Notes under the pieces: model-generated
Seen by the model: the letters and a program-made list of their open reading frames with translations, nothing else
Databases searched by the model: none
Told to the model about the DNA's origin: nothing
Shown: one piece after another, positions 52,776-60,339 of the stretch
How the letters are laid out: every line of letters begins with the position of its first letter
Numbering within the stretch: the first letter of the stretch is position 1
NCBI RefSeq assembly: GCF_001612885.1
Contig: NZ_BDBH01000012.1
Span: forward strand, 124,001 to 188,000
DNA length: 64,000 bases
Direction: 5' to 3'
Source of the DNA: Nocardia harenae NBRC 108248
GTDB lineage: Bacteria; Actinomycetota; Actinomycetes; Mycobacteriales; Mycobacteriaceae
Position numbers and translations under genes: made by a program

Positions 52776-53527
52776 TTCGGCAGCGGGTTCGGGTCGAGCG
52801 GGCGCTCCGGCATGGTGGCGGTGATCGCGTCCGAGACCGCCTGCAGCGGGGTCGGGCCGGAGCCGTCCGGGACGGTGAAGCCGAGGTAGGTCTCGCGGTC
52901 CACCGCGAACCACGTGCTACCGGCGGCGGCCGGGTCGCGGAGCTCGAACCACTGCACGTTGTTGACGATCTGCAGCGCCGAGGCGCGGTTGAACTCCAGC
53001 GGGCGGTCGAGGCCGCAGCGCAGGACGATCGGCTCGGTGGCGGGGTCGTCGCGCTGCCAGGCGCGGGTACCCGGCGGGGCCGGGGCGACGAGTTCGGCGC
53101 GGTGGTAGTCGTCGAGGTCCTGGGGGAGCGCGGCGAGCAGGGCGGTGCAGGCGGTGCCCTCCGCCTGCGGGGCCGGGACCGGGCCGAGGGCGAGGGGTTC
53201 CCGGTCGACCGGGGTGCGGGCGGCGATGAAGGCGGCGACCAGGATGCCGACGATCAGGGTCACCGGGAGGGCGACGGCGGTGGCGATCAGCGCCGGCGGG
53301 TAGGGATGCGGGGCTCGGCCGGGCTCGGGAGCCTCCGGCGTGCCGCCGGTCTGCTCGGACGGGACCGGGGCGGTGGTCGCGGGCTCGCGGTGCTCCGGGT
53401 TCGGTGTGGTGGTCGCGGGCTCGCCGTGGTCCGGGGCGGGGGTGCCGGCCGGGCGCTCGCCGTGGTCCGGGTTCGCCGGCCCCGCGGTGCCTTCGCCCTC
53501 GTTCCGATCCGGCGCGTCGGCGGCCAT
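52772..53527 (-). CDS. DUF3515 family membrane-anchored protein
   Basis: 251 aa. The N-terminal about 75 residues are Pro/Glu/Thr-rich, built on loose repeats of PxHxEPATT, followed by one transmembrane helix (PALIATAVALPVTLIVGILVAAF) and a secreted DUF3515 domain: EGTACTALLAALPQDLDDYHR, VLRCGLDRPLEF, NVQWFELRDP, TWFAVDRETYLGFTVPDGSG. Two cysteines (TACT, LRCG) are conserved in the family. The syntenic M. tuberculosis gene is Rv2980. Function unknown. ATG at 53527. Confidence 0.87.
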   Translation of the reverse strand: MAADAPDRNEGEGTAGPANPDHGERPAGTPAPDHGEPATTTPNPEHREPATTAPVPSEQTGGTPEAPEPGRAPHPYPPALIATAVALPVTLIVGILVAAFIAARTPVDREPLALGPVPAPQAEGTACTALLAALPQDLDDYHRAELVAPAPPGTRAWQRDDPATEPIVLRCGLDRPLEFNRASALQIVNNVQWFELRDPAAAGSTWFAVDRETYLGFTVPDGSGPTPLQAVSDAITATMPERPLDPNPLPN

Positions 53528-53653
53528 GCCAACCGCTCCCTTCTGGTGGTCCGGCCCGGCGCGGTGTGCGCGGGCCCGCCCAGGGTACCGTCGGGGCGTT
53601 TCCGGCCGGAACGGCGAGGAGGGGTCATCGGCGCCGACGACAGCAGCGCGACC

Positions 53654-54649
53654 GTGCGCGAACTGGGCGAGTTCGCGCTCATCGCCAGGATGAACGCGGG
53701 CCGCGCGCAGGGGCGCGGGGTCCTGCTCGGCCCCGGCGACGATGCCGCCGTGCTCGCCGCCCCGGACGGCCGCCTGGTGGTGACTACCGACATGCTGGTG
53801 CAGAACCGGCACTTCCGGCTGGACTGGTCGGCCCCGGAAGAGATCGGCCGCAAGGCGATCGCGCAGAACGCCGCCGACGTGGTCGCCATGGGCGCGGTGC
53901 CGACCGCCTTCGTCGTCGCGCTCGGCTGCCCCGGCGAGACGCCGGTCGCGGTGATCGACGGCCTCGCCGCCGGAATGTGGGCCGAGGCGGCGCGCGCCTG
54001 CGGCGCCACCATCGCCGGTGGCGATCTGGTGCGCAGCCCGGAGCTGGTGATCTCGGTGACCGCCCTCGGCGATCTCGAGGGGCGGGCGCCCGTCCCGCGG
54101 TCCGGTGCGCGGGCCGGGGATGTGGTGGCGCTGGCCGGGCGGCCGGGGTGGTCGGCCGCCGGGCTCGGCATCCTCCTCGCGGAGACCGCGGAACTCCCCG
54201 CGCGGATCGAAACCCTGCGCTCCGCCGCGCTCGCCGCGCACCGGGTCCCGCGCCCGCCCTATGCGGCGGTGCTCGACGCGGTGCGGGCGGGCGCGCGCCC
54301 GACCGCCATGGCCGACACCTCCGACGGTCTGCTCGCCGACCTCGCGCACATCGCCGAAGCCTCGGAGGTCGCCGTCGACCTCGACTCCGCGGCGCTCGCC
54401 GACCCCGCCCTCGCGGAACTCGCGACCGCACTGGAACACGATGCGGCGCAATGGATCCGGTCCGGCGGCGAGGACCACGCCTTCGTCGCCGCGTGGCCCG
54501 CGGGCACCGAGCTCCCGCCGGAGTGGCGCCCGATCGGCCGCGTCACCGCGGGCAGCGGCGTCACGGTGGACGGCGCCGCGCACCGGGGTCCCCGGGGCTG
54601 GGAATCGTTCTCCGGGGTGGAGTCGCCGCCCGTCGGTGATCCGCGATAG
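53654..54649 (+). CDS. thiL: Thiamine-monophosphate kinase
   Basis: Phosphorylates thiamine monophosphate to the active cofactor. About 331 aa from GTG 53654, which gives RELGEFALIARM, the position where E. coli ThiL also starts. Motifs GPGDDAAVLAAPDGRLVVTTDMLV, AIAQNAADVVAMGA, GGDLVRSPELV, DTSDGLLADL and SGGEDHAFV are intact. The start is uncertain: an in-frame GTG at 53564 adds 30 residues, and an excellent ribosome site GGCGAGGAGGGG sits before an in-frame ATC near 53627. ung follows 10 bp later. Confidence 0.93.
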   Translation: MRELGEFALIARMNAGRAQGRGVLLGPGDDAAVLAAPDGRLVVTTDMLVQNRHFRLDWSAPEEIGRKAIAQNAADVVAMGAVPTAFVVALGCPGETPVAVIDGLAAGMWAEAARACGATIAGGDLVRSPELVISVTALGDLEGRAPVPRSGARAGDVVALAGRPGWSAAGLGILLAETAELPARIETLRSAALAAHRVPRPPYAAVLDAVRAGARPTAMADTSDGLLADLAHIAEASEVAVDLDSAALADPALAELATALEHDAAQWIRSGGEDHAFVAAWPAGTELPPEWRPIGRVTAGSGVTVDGAAHRGPRGWESFSGVESPPVGDPR

Positions 54650-54659
54650 GTTGTCGGCC

Positions 54660-55340
54660 GTGGCGAAACCGTTGGCGGACATCATCGATTCCGGCTGGGC
54701 GCAGGCGCTGGCCCCGGTCGAGCGCCGGATCACCGAAATGGGCGAATTCCTGCGCGCGGAGAACGCGGCGGGCCGCGGGTACCTCCCGGCCGGGGAGAAC
54801 GTGCTACGCGCGTTCCAGCGCCCGTTCGCCGCGGTCCGCGTCCTGATCGTCGGGCAGGATCCCTACCCAACGCCGGGGCACGCCATGGGGCTGAGCTTCT
54901 CGGTGGCGCCGGACGTCAGGCCGGTACCGCGCAGCCTGGCCAATATCTTCGCCGAGTACAGCAAGGACCTCGGCTTCGCGACGCCCGCCAACGGCGACCT
55001 CAGCCCCTGGTCCGACCAGGGAGTGCTCATGCTGAACCGGGTCCTCACCGTGAGCCCCGGCCAGCCCGCCTCGCACCGCGGCAAGGGCTGGGAGGCCGTC
55101 ACCGAGCAGGCCATCCGCGCCCTCGTCAGCCGGGACGAGCCGCTGGTGGCGATCCTCTGGGGCAAGGACGCGTCGTCGCTGAAGCCGCTGCTGGCCCAGG
55201 GCGAGGTGCCCTTCATCGAATCCGCGCACCCCTCGCCGCTCTCGGCGTCGCGCGGCTTCTTCGGTTCCCGCCCGTTCTCGCGCGTCAACGAACTGCTCGA
55301 CGAACTCGGTGCGGAGCCGGTGGACTGGCGCCTGCCCTGA
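54660..55340 (+). CDS. ung: Uracil-DNA glycosylase, family 1
   Basis: 226-aa base-excision repair enzyme that removes uracil from DNA. Water-activating motif GQDPYPTPGHAMGLSFSV (Asp in GQDPY), the Leu-containing intercalation motif HPSPLSASRGFFGSRPF with catalytic His, and the uracil-recognition region LLMLNRVLTV-like (VLMLNRVLTVSPG) are intact. GTG at 54660 directly follows thiL. It is in the same order as in M. tuberculosis (thiL, ung). Confidence 0.96.
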   Translation: MAKPLADIIDSGWAQALAPVERRITEMGEFLRAENAAGRGYLPAGENVLRAFQRPFAAVRVLIVGQDPYPTPGHAMGLSFSVAPDVRPVPRSLANIFAEYSKDLGFATPANGDLSPWSDQGVLMLNRVLTVSPGQPASHRGKGWEAVTEQAIRALVSRDEPLVAILWGKDASSLKPLLAQGEVPFIESAHPSPLSASRGFFGSRPFSRVNELLDELGAEPVDWRLP

Positions 55341-55408
55341 GCGGCGCCGGAAGAAAGATCGACGTGCGAGACATCACGCGCGTGCACAACCGAGTGAGGA
55401 GTACCCGC

Positions 55409-55669
55409 ATGACCCGACCCTCCATCCGCGCCTGGCGCGGAGCGGCGGCCACCGTCGCCGTCGCCGCCGCCGTGACCGGCGGCGCCGCGACCGCGAGCGC
55501 GGCCCCGATTCCGCTGGAGCCCTACCAGCCCGCGGTCACCGAGAGCGCCCCTGCGCCGATCGGTGAGGAGATGACCTCGACCGGTTCCTCGACGATCTCC
55601 TCGTCGGTGAACGCCAAGATCGCCTGCCTCTTCCAGCGCACCTTCAGCGCGATGCGGCTGGACTGCTGA
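55409..55669 (+). CDS. Small secreted protein
   Basis: 86 aa: signal peptide (RGAAATVAVAAAVTGGAATASA, cleavage after ASA) and a mature peptide of about 55 residues, Pro/Thr/Ser-rich, with two cysteines near the C-terminus (IACLFQ and LDC), which could form a disulfide. Not a family I recognise; similar small exported proteins are frequent in Nocardia. ATG at 55409 after GTGAGGAGTACC. Followed by a hairpin. Confidence 0.75.
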   Translation: MTRPSIRAWRGAAATVAVAAAVTGGAATASAAPIPLEPYQPAVTESAPAPIGEEMTSTGSSTISSSVNAKIACLFQRTFSAMRLDC

Positions 55670-55687
55670 CGATCGTTTTCGCCGGAT

Positions 55688-55715
55688 GGCACAGGTTCCG
55701 ACCGGAACCTGTGCC
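55688..55715. terminator. Perfect 13-bp palindrome (terminator or operator)
   Basis: GGCACAGGTTCCG-AC-CGGAACCTGTGCC, 18 bp after the small secreted gene and 13 bp before the hydrolase GTG. A stem-loop with few Ts after it; it could end transcription of the upstream gene or be a binding site. Confidence 0.6.
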
Positions 55716-55727
55716 ATTCTGCATTTC

Positions 55728-56591
55728 GTGAGTACTGCGAACGATATCGCCGGACCCGTGACCGTGCGGCTGCCCGGCTCCGGGGTGGAGCTGGCCGGTG
55801 ACCTCTTCGGCCCGGCCGACGGGCCGCTCGTCGTCTTCCTGCACGGCGGCGGCCAGACCAGGCACTCCTGGAAGCGCACCGGGGTGCGGCTGGCCGCCGC
55901 CGGGCTGCGGGTCGTGACCCTGGACGCCCGCGGCCACGGCGACAGCGAGTGGGCGCCGGACGGCGATTACAGCAGGCACCGGATGGTCGAGGACCTGCAC
56001 TCGGTGCTGCGCACGCTGGGGCGGCCCGCCGTGGTGGTCGGGGCCAGCATGGGCGGGATCACCGGGCTGCTCGCCACCGCGGCACCCGGCGCCGAGCTGA
56101 TCCGGGCGCTGGTGCTGGTCGACATCGTGGTGCGGCCGGAGCCGGCCGGCGTCGGCCGGGTGATCGACTTCCTCGGCAAGCACACCGACGGCTTCGCCAC
56201 CCTGGACGAGGCCGCCGACGCCGTCGCCGCCTACCTGCCGCACCGCCCGCGCCCGCGCAGCACCGACGGCCTGCTGCGCAACCTGCGCAAGCGGGGCGAC
56301 CGCTGGTACTGGCACTGGGACCCGGCCATGATGTCCGGCCGGGTCGAGGACGCGCTCGACATGACCGACCGGATGGAGGCCGCCGCGCGCGCCGTCACCA
56401 TCCCGGTGCTGCTGGTGCGCGGCGGGCAGTCCGACGTCGTCAGCAAGGAGGGCGCCGCCCACTTCCTCGCGCTCGTCCCGCACGCGAAACTCGCCGAGAT
56501 CGGCGACGCCGCCCACACCGCCGCAGGCGACGACAACGACGCCTTCACAGATGCTGTGTTGGATTTTGTCGCGCCTGGCGGCGCGACGTGA
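55728..56591 (+). CDS. Alpha/beta-hydrolase
   Basis: 287-aa cytoplasmic hydrolase. Oxyanion HGGGQTRHSW, nucleophile elbow GASMGGITGL (Ser in A-S-M-G), DARGHGDSEW, acidic residue near LLVRGGQSDVV and the terminal His in DAAHTAAGD. Epoxide hydrolase or haloalkane-type relatives share this pattern; the substrate is unknown. GTG at 55728 was chosen because an earlier frame would start inside the palindrome. Not obviously in an operon. Confidence 0.85.
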   Translation: MSTANDIAGPVTVRLPGSGVELAGDLFGPADGPLVVFLHGGGQTRHSWKRTGVRLAAAGLRVVTLDARGHGDSEWAPDGDYSRHRMVEDLHSVLRTLGRPAVVVGASMGGITGLLATAAPGAELIRALVLVDIVVRPEPAGVGRVIDFLGKHTDGFATLDEAADAVAAYLPHRPRPRSTDGLLRNLRKRGDRWYWHWDPAMMSGRVEDALDMTDRMEAAARAVTIPVLLVRGGQSDVVSKEGAAHFLALVPHAKLAEIGDAAHTAAGDDNDAFTDAVLDFVAPGGAT

Positions 56592-56657
56592 TTCCCGCCC
56601 CGGGGACCGGGCGGGAATCGGCGCTCGTAAGGCTCGCGCCCCTGTGGTTGCTTCGGG

Positions 56658-57425
56658 TCAGGTGAAGTTGGGGCGACGCTTTTCGACGAAGGCGTCCACT
56701 CCTTCGTGGCCCGTTGCGCTGTTCGCTGAGGCGGCGATGGCCTCGGCCTCGCTGTCCAGCTGGTCACTGAGGGTCGCGGTGCGCGAGCTCAGGAGCAGGG
56801 ACTTGATGGTGGCGTAGGCGGAGCGCGGCCCGGCGGCGAGGGTGCGGGCGAGGCGCAGCGCCTCGGCCTGCACCTCCTCGTCCGGGACCAGGCGGCTCAG
56901 GATGCCGATGCGCACGGCCTCGTCGGCGCTGAGCACGGCATCGGTGAGCAGGATCTCGCGGGCCCGCCCCGCGCCGACGAGCCGGGGCAGCGTCCAGGAC
57001 ATGCCGCCGTCCGGCGAGAGCCCGATCCCGGGGTAGGCGGGGCGCAGCTTCGTCTTCGGCCCGCCGAGCGCGATATCGGCGGCCAGCGCCAGGCTCATGC
57101 CCGCGCCCGCGGCCCAGCCCTGCACCGCGGCGACGACCGGCACCGGGGCCGAATCGAGCAGCCGGACCAACGTGTGCAGATCGGTGGCGAGCCCGTGGAT
57201 GTGCGCGCCGCGGTCCGCGGCGGCGGCGAAACCGCGCACGTCACCGCCCGCGCAGAAGTTGGCGCCGGTGCCCCGCAGCAGGACGGCGCCGATGCCGGGA
57301 TCGAGGTCGCGCAGCGCGGCGCTGCCCGCGTTGACCCCGGTGAAATCCAGGGAAGTCCCGTTCGCGGGAGTGGCAATGGTGATCTGCAGGACGCCGTCGA
57401 CGGTTTCCACATACTCGGAAGACAT
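56658..57425 (-). CDS. Enoyl-CoA hydratase/isomerase family protein
   Basis: 255-aa crotonase-fold protein of fatty-acid or related CoA metabolism. Oxyanion-hole segments: GTGANFCAGGDVRGFA and AAVQGWAAGAGMSLALAADIALGG. The catalytic Glu pair of hydratases (as in the GGG-E/E positions) is not evident after the second loop: the segment is GLSPDGGMSWTLPRLVGAGRAREILLTD, so an isomerase or a non-hydratase role is as likely. ATG at 57425 or GTG at 57434. The GNAT gene ends 10 bp upstream on the same strand. Confidence 0.9.
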   Translation of the reverse strand: MSSEYVETVDGVLQITIATPANGTSLDFTGVNAGSAALRDLDPGIGAVLLRGTGANFCAGGDVRGFAAAADRGAHIHGLATDLHTLVRLLDSAPVPVVAAVQGWAAGAGMSLALAADIALGGPKTKLRPAYPGIGLSPDGGMSWTLPRLVGAGRAREILLTDAVLSADEAVRIGILSRLVPDEEVQAEALRLARTLAAGPRSAYATIKSLLLSSRTATLSDQLDSEAEAIAASANSATGHEGVDAFVEKRRPNFT

Positions 57426-57435
57426 GACTCGCACC

Positions 57436-57933
57436 CTATGCGAGCGCGCCGCGAACCATCCGGAGGGTCGGTAGCAACGCGAACGGATCCAGGCCGCGCG
57501 CGCCGTCGTCGCGGAAGCCGTGGCGCCGATAGAAGGCGCGGGCGCGCGGGTTCGCGGCCAGCACCCAGAGCGCGCACGGGGTACCGGCGGGCACGACGCC
57601 CTCGAGCAGCGCGTCGGCGAGGCCGGTGCCGTGCTCGGCGGCCCGCACGTAGAGGGCGTGCAGCTCCAGCGCGGTGGGCGCGGCGATATCGCGGGCGGGG
57701 CCGGCCGAGGCGAAGCCGAGCACCGCCCCGGAGGCGGCGAGCGCCACCCGGGTCTCGATCAGCGGGTCCCGCGCCACCCGGCGCCAGCGGCCCGCCCCGC
57801 GGCCGGTGCGCAGCGCGTCGAGCAGGTGCGCGGGCAGGACGTCGGCGTGCGCCTCACGCCAGCAGAGCACGTGGCAGTCGGTGACCGCCTCGGCGTGCTC
57901 GGGCGCCATCGGGACGATGGTCACCGGGGGCAC
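57436..57933 (-). CDS. GNAT family N-acetyltransferase
   Basis: 165-aa acetyltransferase. Acetyl-CoA-binding segment ALYVRAAEHGTGLADALLEGV (motif A, Q/RxxGxG/A modified as RAAEHGTG), then LWVLAANPRARAFYRRHGFRDDG (motif B). N-terminal substrate part is typical (HAEAVTDCHVLCWREAHADVL). Substrate unknown. GTG start at 57933. Confidence 0.87.
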   Translation of the reverse strand: MPPVTIVPMAPEHAEAVTDCHVLCWREAHADVLPAHLLDALRTGRGAGRWRRVARDPLIETRVALAASGAVLGFASAGPARDIAAPTALELHALYVRAAEHGTGLADALLEGVVPAGTPCALWVLAANPRARAFYRRHGFRDDGARGLDPFALLPTLRMVRGALA

Positions 57934-57999
57934 CGACGACTGCGCCCCGGATCACCCTGCGGGTGCCGGGGCGCGAAGTCCGGTTCGGCCGGGACGGAC

Positions 58000-58191
58000 T
58001 CAGCCGCGAACGACCTTGCCCGCCTTGAGGCAGGAGGTGCAGACGTTCATCCGCCGGGTGTTGCCCGGCGCCACCTGCGCCCGAACGGTCTGGATGTTCG
58101 GGTTCCAGCGACGGTTCGTGCGCCGGTGCGAGTGCGAGACCGACTTACCGAAGCCGGGGCCCTTGGCGCAGACGTCGCAGACGGCAGCCAT
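58000..58191 (-). CDS. rpmB: 50S ribosomal protein L28
   Basis: 63-aa ribosomal protein. Typical start MAAVCDVCAKGPGFG and core SHRRTNRRWNPNIQTVRA. Four cysteines in two CxxC pairs (CDVC and CTSC) make it the zinc-binding (C+) form rather than the zinc-free paralogue. ATG at 58191. The L28-DAK2-recG order is common in actinobacteria; L28 is divergent from the DAK2 gene here. Confidence 0.96.
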   Translation of the reverse strand: MAAVCDVCAKGPGFGKSVSHSHRRTNRRWNPNIQTVRAQVAPGNTRRMNVCTSCLKAGKVVRG

Positions 58192-58464
58192 AGTCGCGAG
58201 CTCCTTCATGTCATGTGGGGACGCCCGCGGGGAACGCGGGACATCCGGAAACCGTGTCGTCACTGCCTCGCCGGACCAGGGGTACCGGCCTGCGCGAAAC
58301 CGCTCGTGGAAAGGAGACTTACGAGGTGGCCGCGCGAGGCAACCCTGCAAGGGTATCGGGAGCTCCGGTGATCCGCCAAACCGGGTCCCGCGGGTGCCGG
58401 GTAGCCCGCTAACCTGGCGTGCGGCGGTGGGGTGGGAGTCCACGGACGACGGAAAGGGTGGCCG

Positions 58465-60336
58465 GTGCCCGGAGTGCGGGACGGAATGGACGGTACCGCG
58501 CTGCTGCGCTGGGGCAGGCTCTGCCTCGCCGGTTTGGAGCGTACCCGCTCGGAGATCAACGCGCTCAACGTCTTTCCGATCGCCGACGCCGACACCGGCA
58601 CCAACCTGCTCGCCACCATGCGGGCCGCCATGGTGGCCGCGGGCGGCGCCGCCGATGCCGATGTGCACGCGGTCGCGGCGGCCATGGCCAGGGGCGCGAC
58701 CGCCGGGGCGCGCGGCAACTCCGGGATCATCCTGTCGCAGGTGCTGCGCGGGATCGCGGACGCGGTGCGGCCCGACGGCGAGCGGCCCGCCCCGGTGGGC
58801 GCTGGGGTGCTGCGAGCCGCGCTGGCCAGGGCGGCGGCGCTGGTGCGGGAGTCGTTGAGTACGCCGGTCGAGGGGACCATCCTCACCGTGCTGGATGCCG
58901 CGGCGGCCGCGGCGGGGGCGTGCGCCGAGCCCACGCCGGTCGCCGTCGCGGTGGCGGCGGCGGAAGGTGCCGCGGACGCGCTCGGGCACACCCCCGACCA
59001 GCTCGGGGTGCTGCGCGAGGCGGGGGTGGTCGACGCGGGGGCCCGCGGGTTGCTGGTGCTGCTCGACGCGCTCGTCGAGGTGACCGGTGGCTCCGCCCCG
59101 CCCCGCCCCGACTACCGCCCCGAGCCCGGCGGCGGCACCGCGCCGGGCGTCGCGCTGGACGACCCATCGCCTCGCGCGTCACCGCGTGCCGCCGCCTGCG
59201 CGTCGCCGCGTGCCGCCGCGCCCGGGCGCGCGGGCAGCGACGTCTCCCGTCTCGTCGGCGACCTCCCCGGCGCGGACGGCGCGGAGGCCGGTGGCTCGCG
59301 GTCCGGTGTCGGCGCGCGCCACGCAGGCGTGTCGCGCACCGACGGCCCGTGGTCCGGCAGCGGTTCGCGACGGGGAGAGGTGGAAAGCGGTTTAGCCCTC
59401 GGCGCGAGACACGCGCCCTGCTTCGAGGTCATGTACCTGCTGACCGGCACCGACGAGACCAGGGTCAAGCAGCTGCGGGATCGGCTCGGCGAGCTCGGCG
59501 ACTCGGTGGTCGTGGTCGGCGACGGGGAGCAGACCTGGTCCGCGCACGTGCACTGCGCCGACGCGGGTGCGGCGGTGGAGGCCGGGATGGCGGCAGGCGC
59601 CGTGCGCGATATCCGCATCGAGAGCTTCGTGATCACCGCGGTCGGCACGCACGCCCCGGTGCGCACCAGCGGCCCGGCCGACCGCGGCATCCTCGCCATC
59701 GCCGCGGGCGCGGGCGCCGCCGCGCTCTTCCGCACGGCGGGCGCGGTGGTACTCCCCGGCGGCGCGGGCACGATCACCGCGAGCGAGCTGCTCGGCGCCA
59801 TCCGCCGCATGCCGAACCGCGAGGTCCTGGTGCTGCCGAACGGCGCGCTCCCGGCGCACGAACTGGTCGCCGTCGGCATCGCCGCCCGCGACGCCGACCG
59901 CGACGTCCTGCTGCTGCCGAGCGGCTCGATGGTGCAGGGCATGGCCGCGCTCGCGGTGCACGACCGCGGCCGGATCGCGGTGGACGACGCCTTCGCCATG
60001 TCCGAGGCGGCGGCGGGCACCCGCTGGGGGGCGGTGCGGGTGGCGGGGCAGCGCGCGCTCACCATGGTCGGCACCTGCGAGCCGGGCGAGGGGCTCGGCC
60101 TGGCCGGGCTGGACGTGGTGGTGATCGAGCGGTCCCCGGCGACCGCCGGGATCGTGCTGCTGGATCGGATGCTCGCCTTCGGGGGCGAGCTGGTGACGCT
60201 GCTCATGGGCGCGGCGGCCCCGCCCGGGCTGGCCGACGCCCTCGCCGGGCATATCGAGGAGCGATTCTCCGGAATCGAGGTCGCGGTCTACACCGGCGGG
60301 CAGCCGGAGGACCTGGTGCAGATAGGTGTGGAGTAG
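58465..60336 (+). CDS. DAK2-domain protein (DhaL-like plus DegV-like C-terminal domain)
   Basis: About 623 aa. The N-terminal DhaL/DAK2 nucleotide-binding domain has NVFPIADADTGTNLLATM (Mg-coordinating Asp cluster), GARGNSGIILSQVLRG and DAGARGLLVLLDALVE. A low-complexity Ala/Arg/Ser linker (about residues 215-310) leads to a FakA-like C-terminal domain (FEVMYLLTG, LVVVGDGEQTWSAHVH, AAGAGAAALFRTAGA, VLVLPNG). FakA kinases phosphorylate fatty acids bound to FakB. In M. tuberculosis the locus is split in two reading frames (Rv2975c/Rv2974c); here it is one intact gene. recG follows 3 bp later. GTG 58465 after GGAAAGGGTGG is preferred. Confidence 0.9.
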   Translation: MPGVRDGMDGTALLRWGRLCLAGLERTRSEINALNVFPIADADTGTNLLATMRAAMVAAGGAADADVHAVAAAMARGATAGARGNSGIILSQVLRGIADAVRPDGERPAPVGAGVLRAALARAAALVRESLSTPVEGTILTVLDAAAAAAGACAEPTPVAVAVAAAEGAADALGHTPDQLGVLREAGVVDAGARGLLVLLDALVEVTGGSAPPRPDYRPEPGGGTAPGVALDDPSPRASPRAAACASPRAAAPGRAGSDVSRLVGDLPGADGAEAGGSRSGVGARHAGVSRTDGPWSGSGSRRGEVESGLALGARHAPCFEVMYLLTGTDETRVKQLRDRLGELGDSVVVVGDGEQTWSAHVHCADAGAAVEAGMAAGAVRDIRIESFVITAVGTHAPVRTSGPADRGILAIAAGAGAAALFRTAGAVVLPGGAGTITASELLGAIRRMPNREVLVLPNGALPAHELVAVGIAARDADRDVLLLPSGSMVQGMAALAVHDRGRIAVDDAFAMSEAAAGTRWGAVRVAGQRALTMVGTCEPGEGLGLAGLDVVVIERSPATAGIVLLDRMLAFGGELVTLLMGAAAPPGLADALAGHIEERFSGIEVAVYTGGQPEDLVQIGVE

Positions 60337-60339
60337 ACA

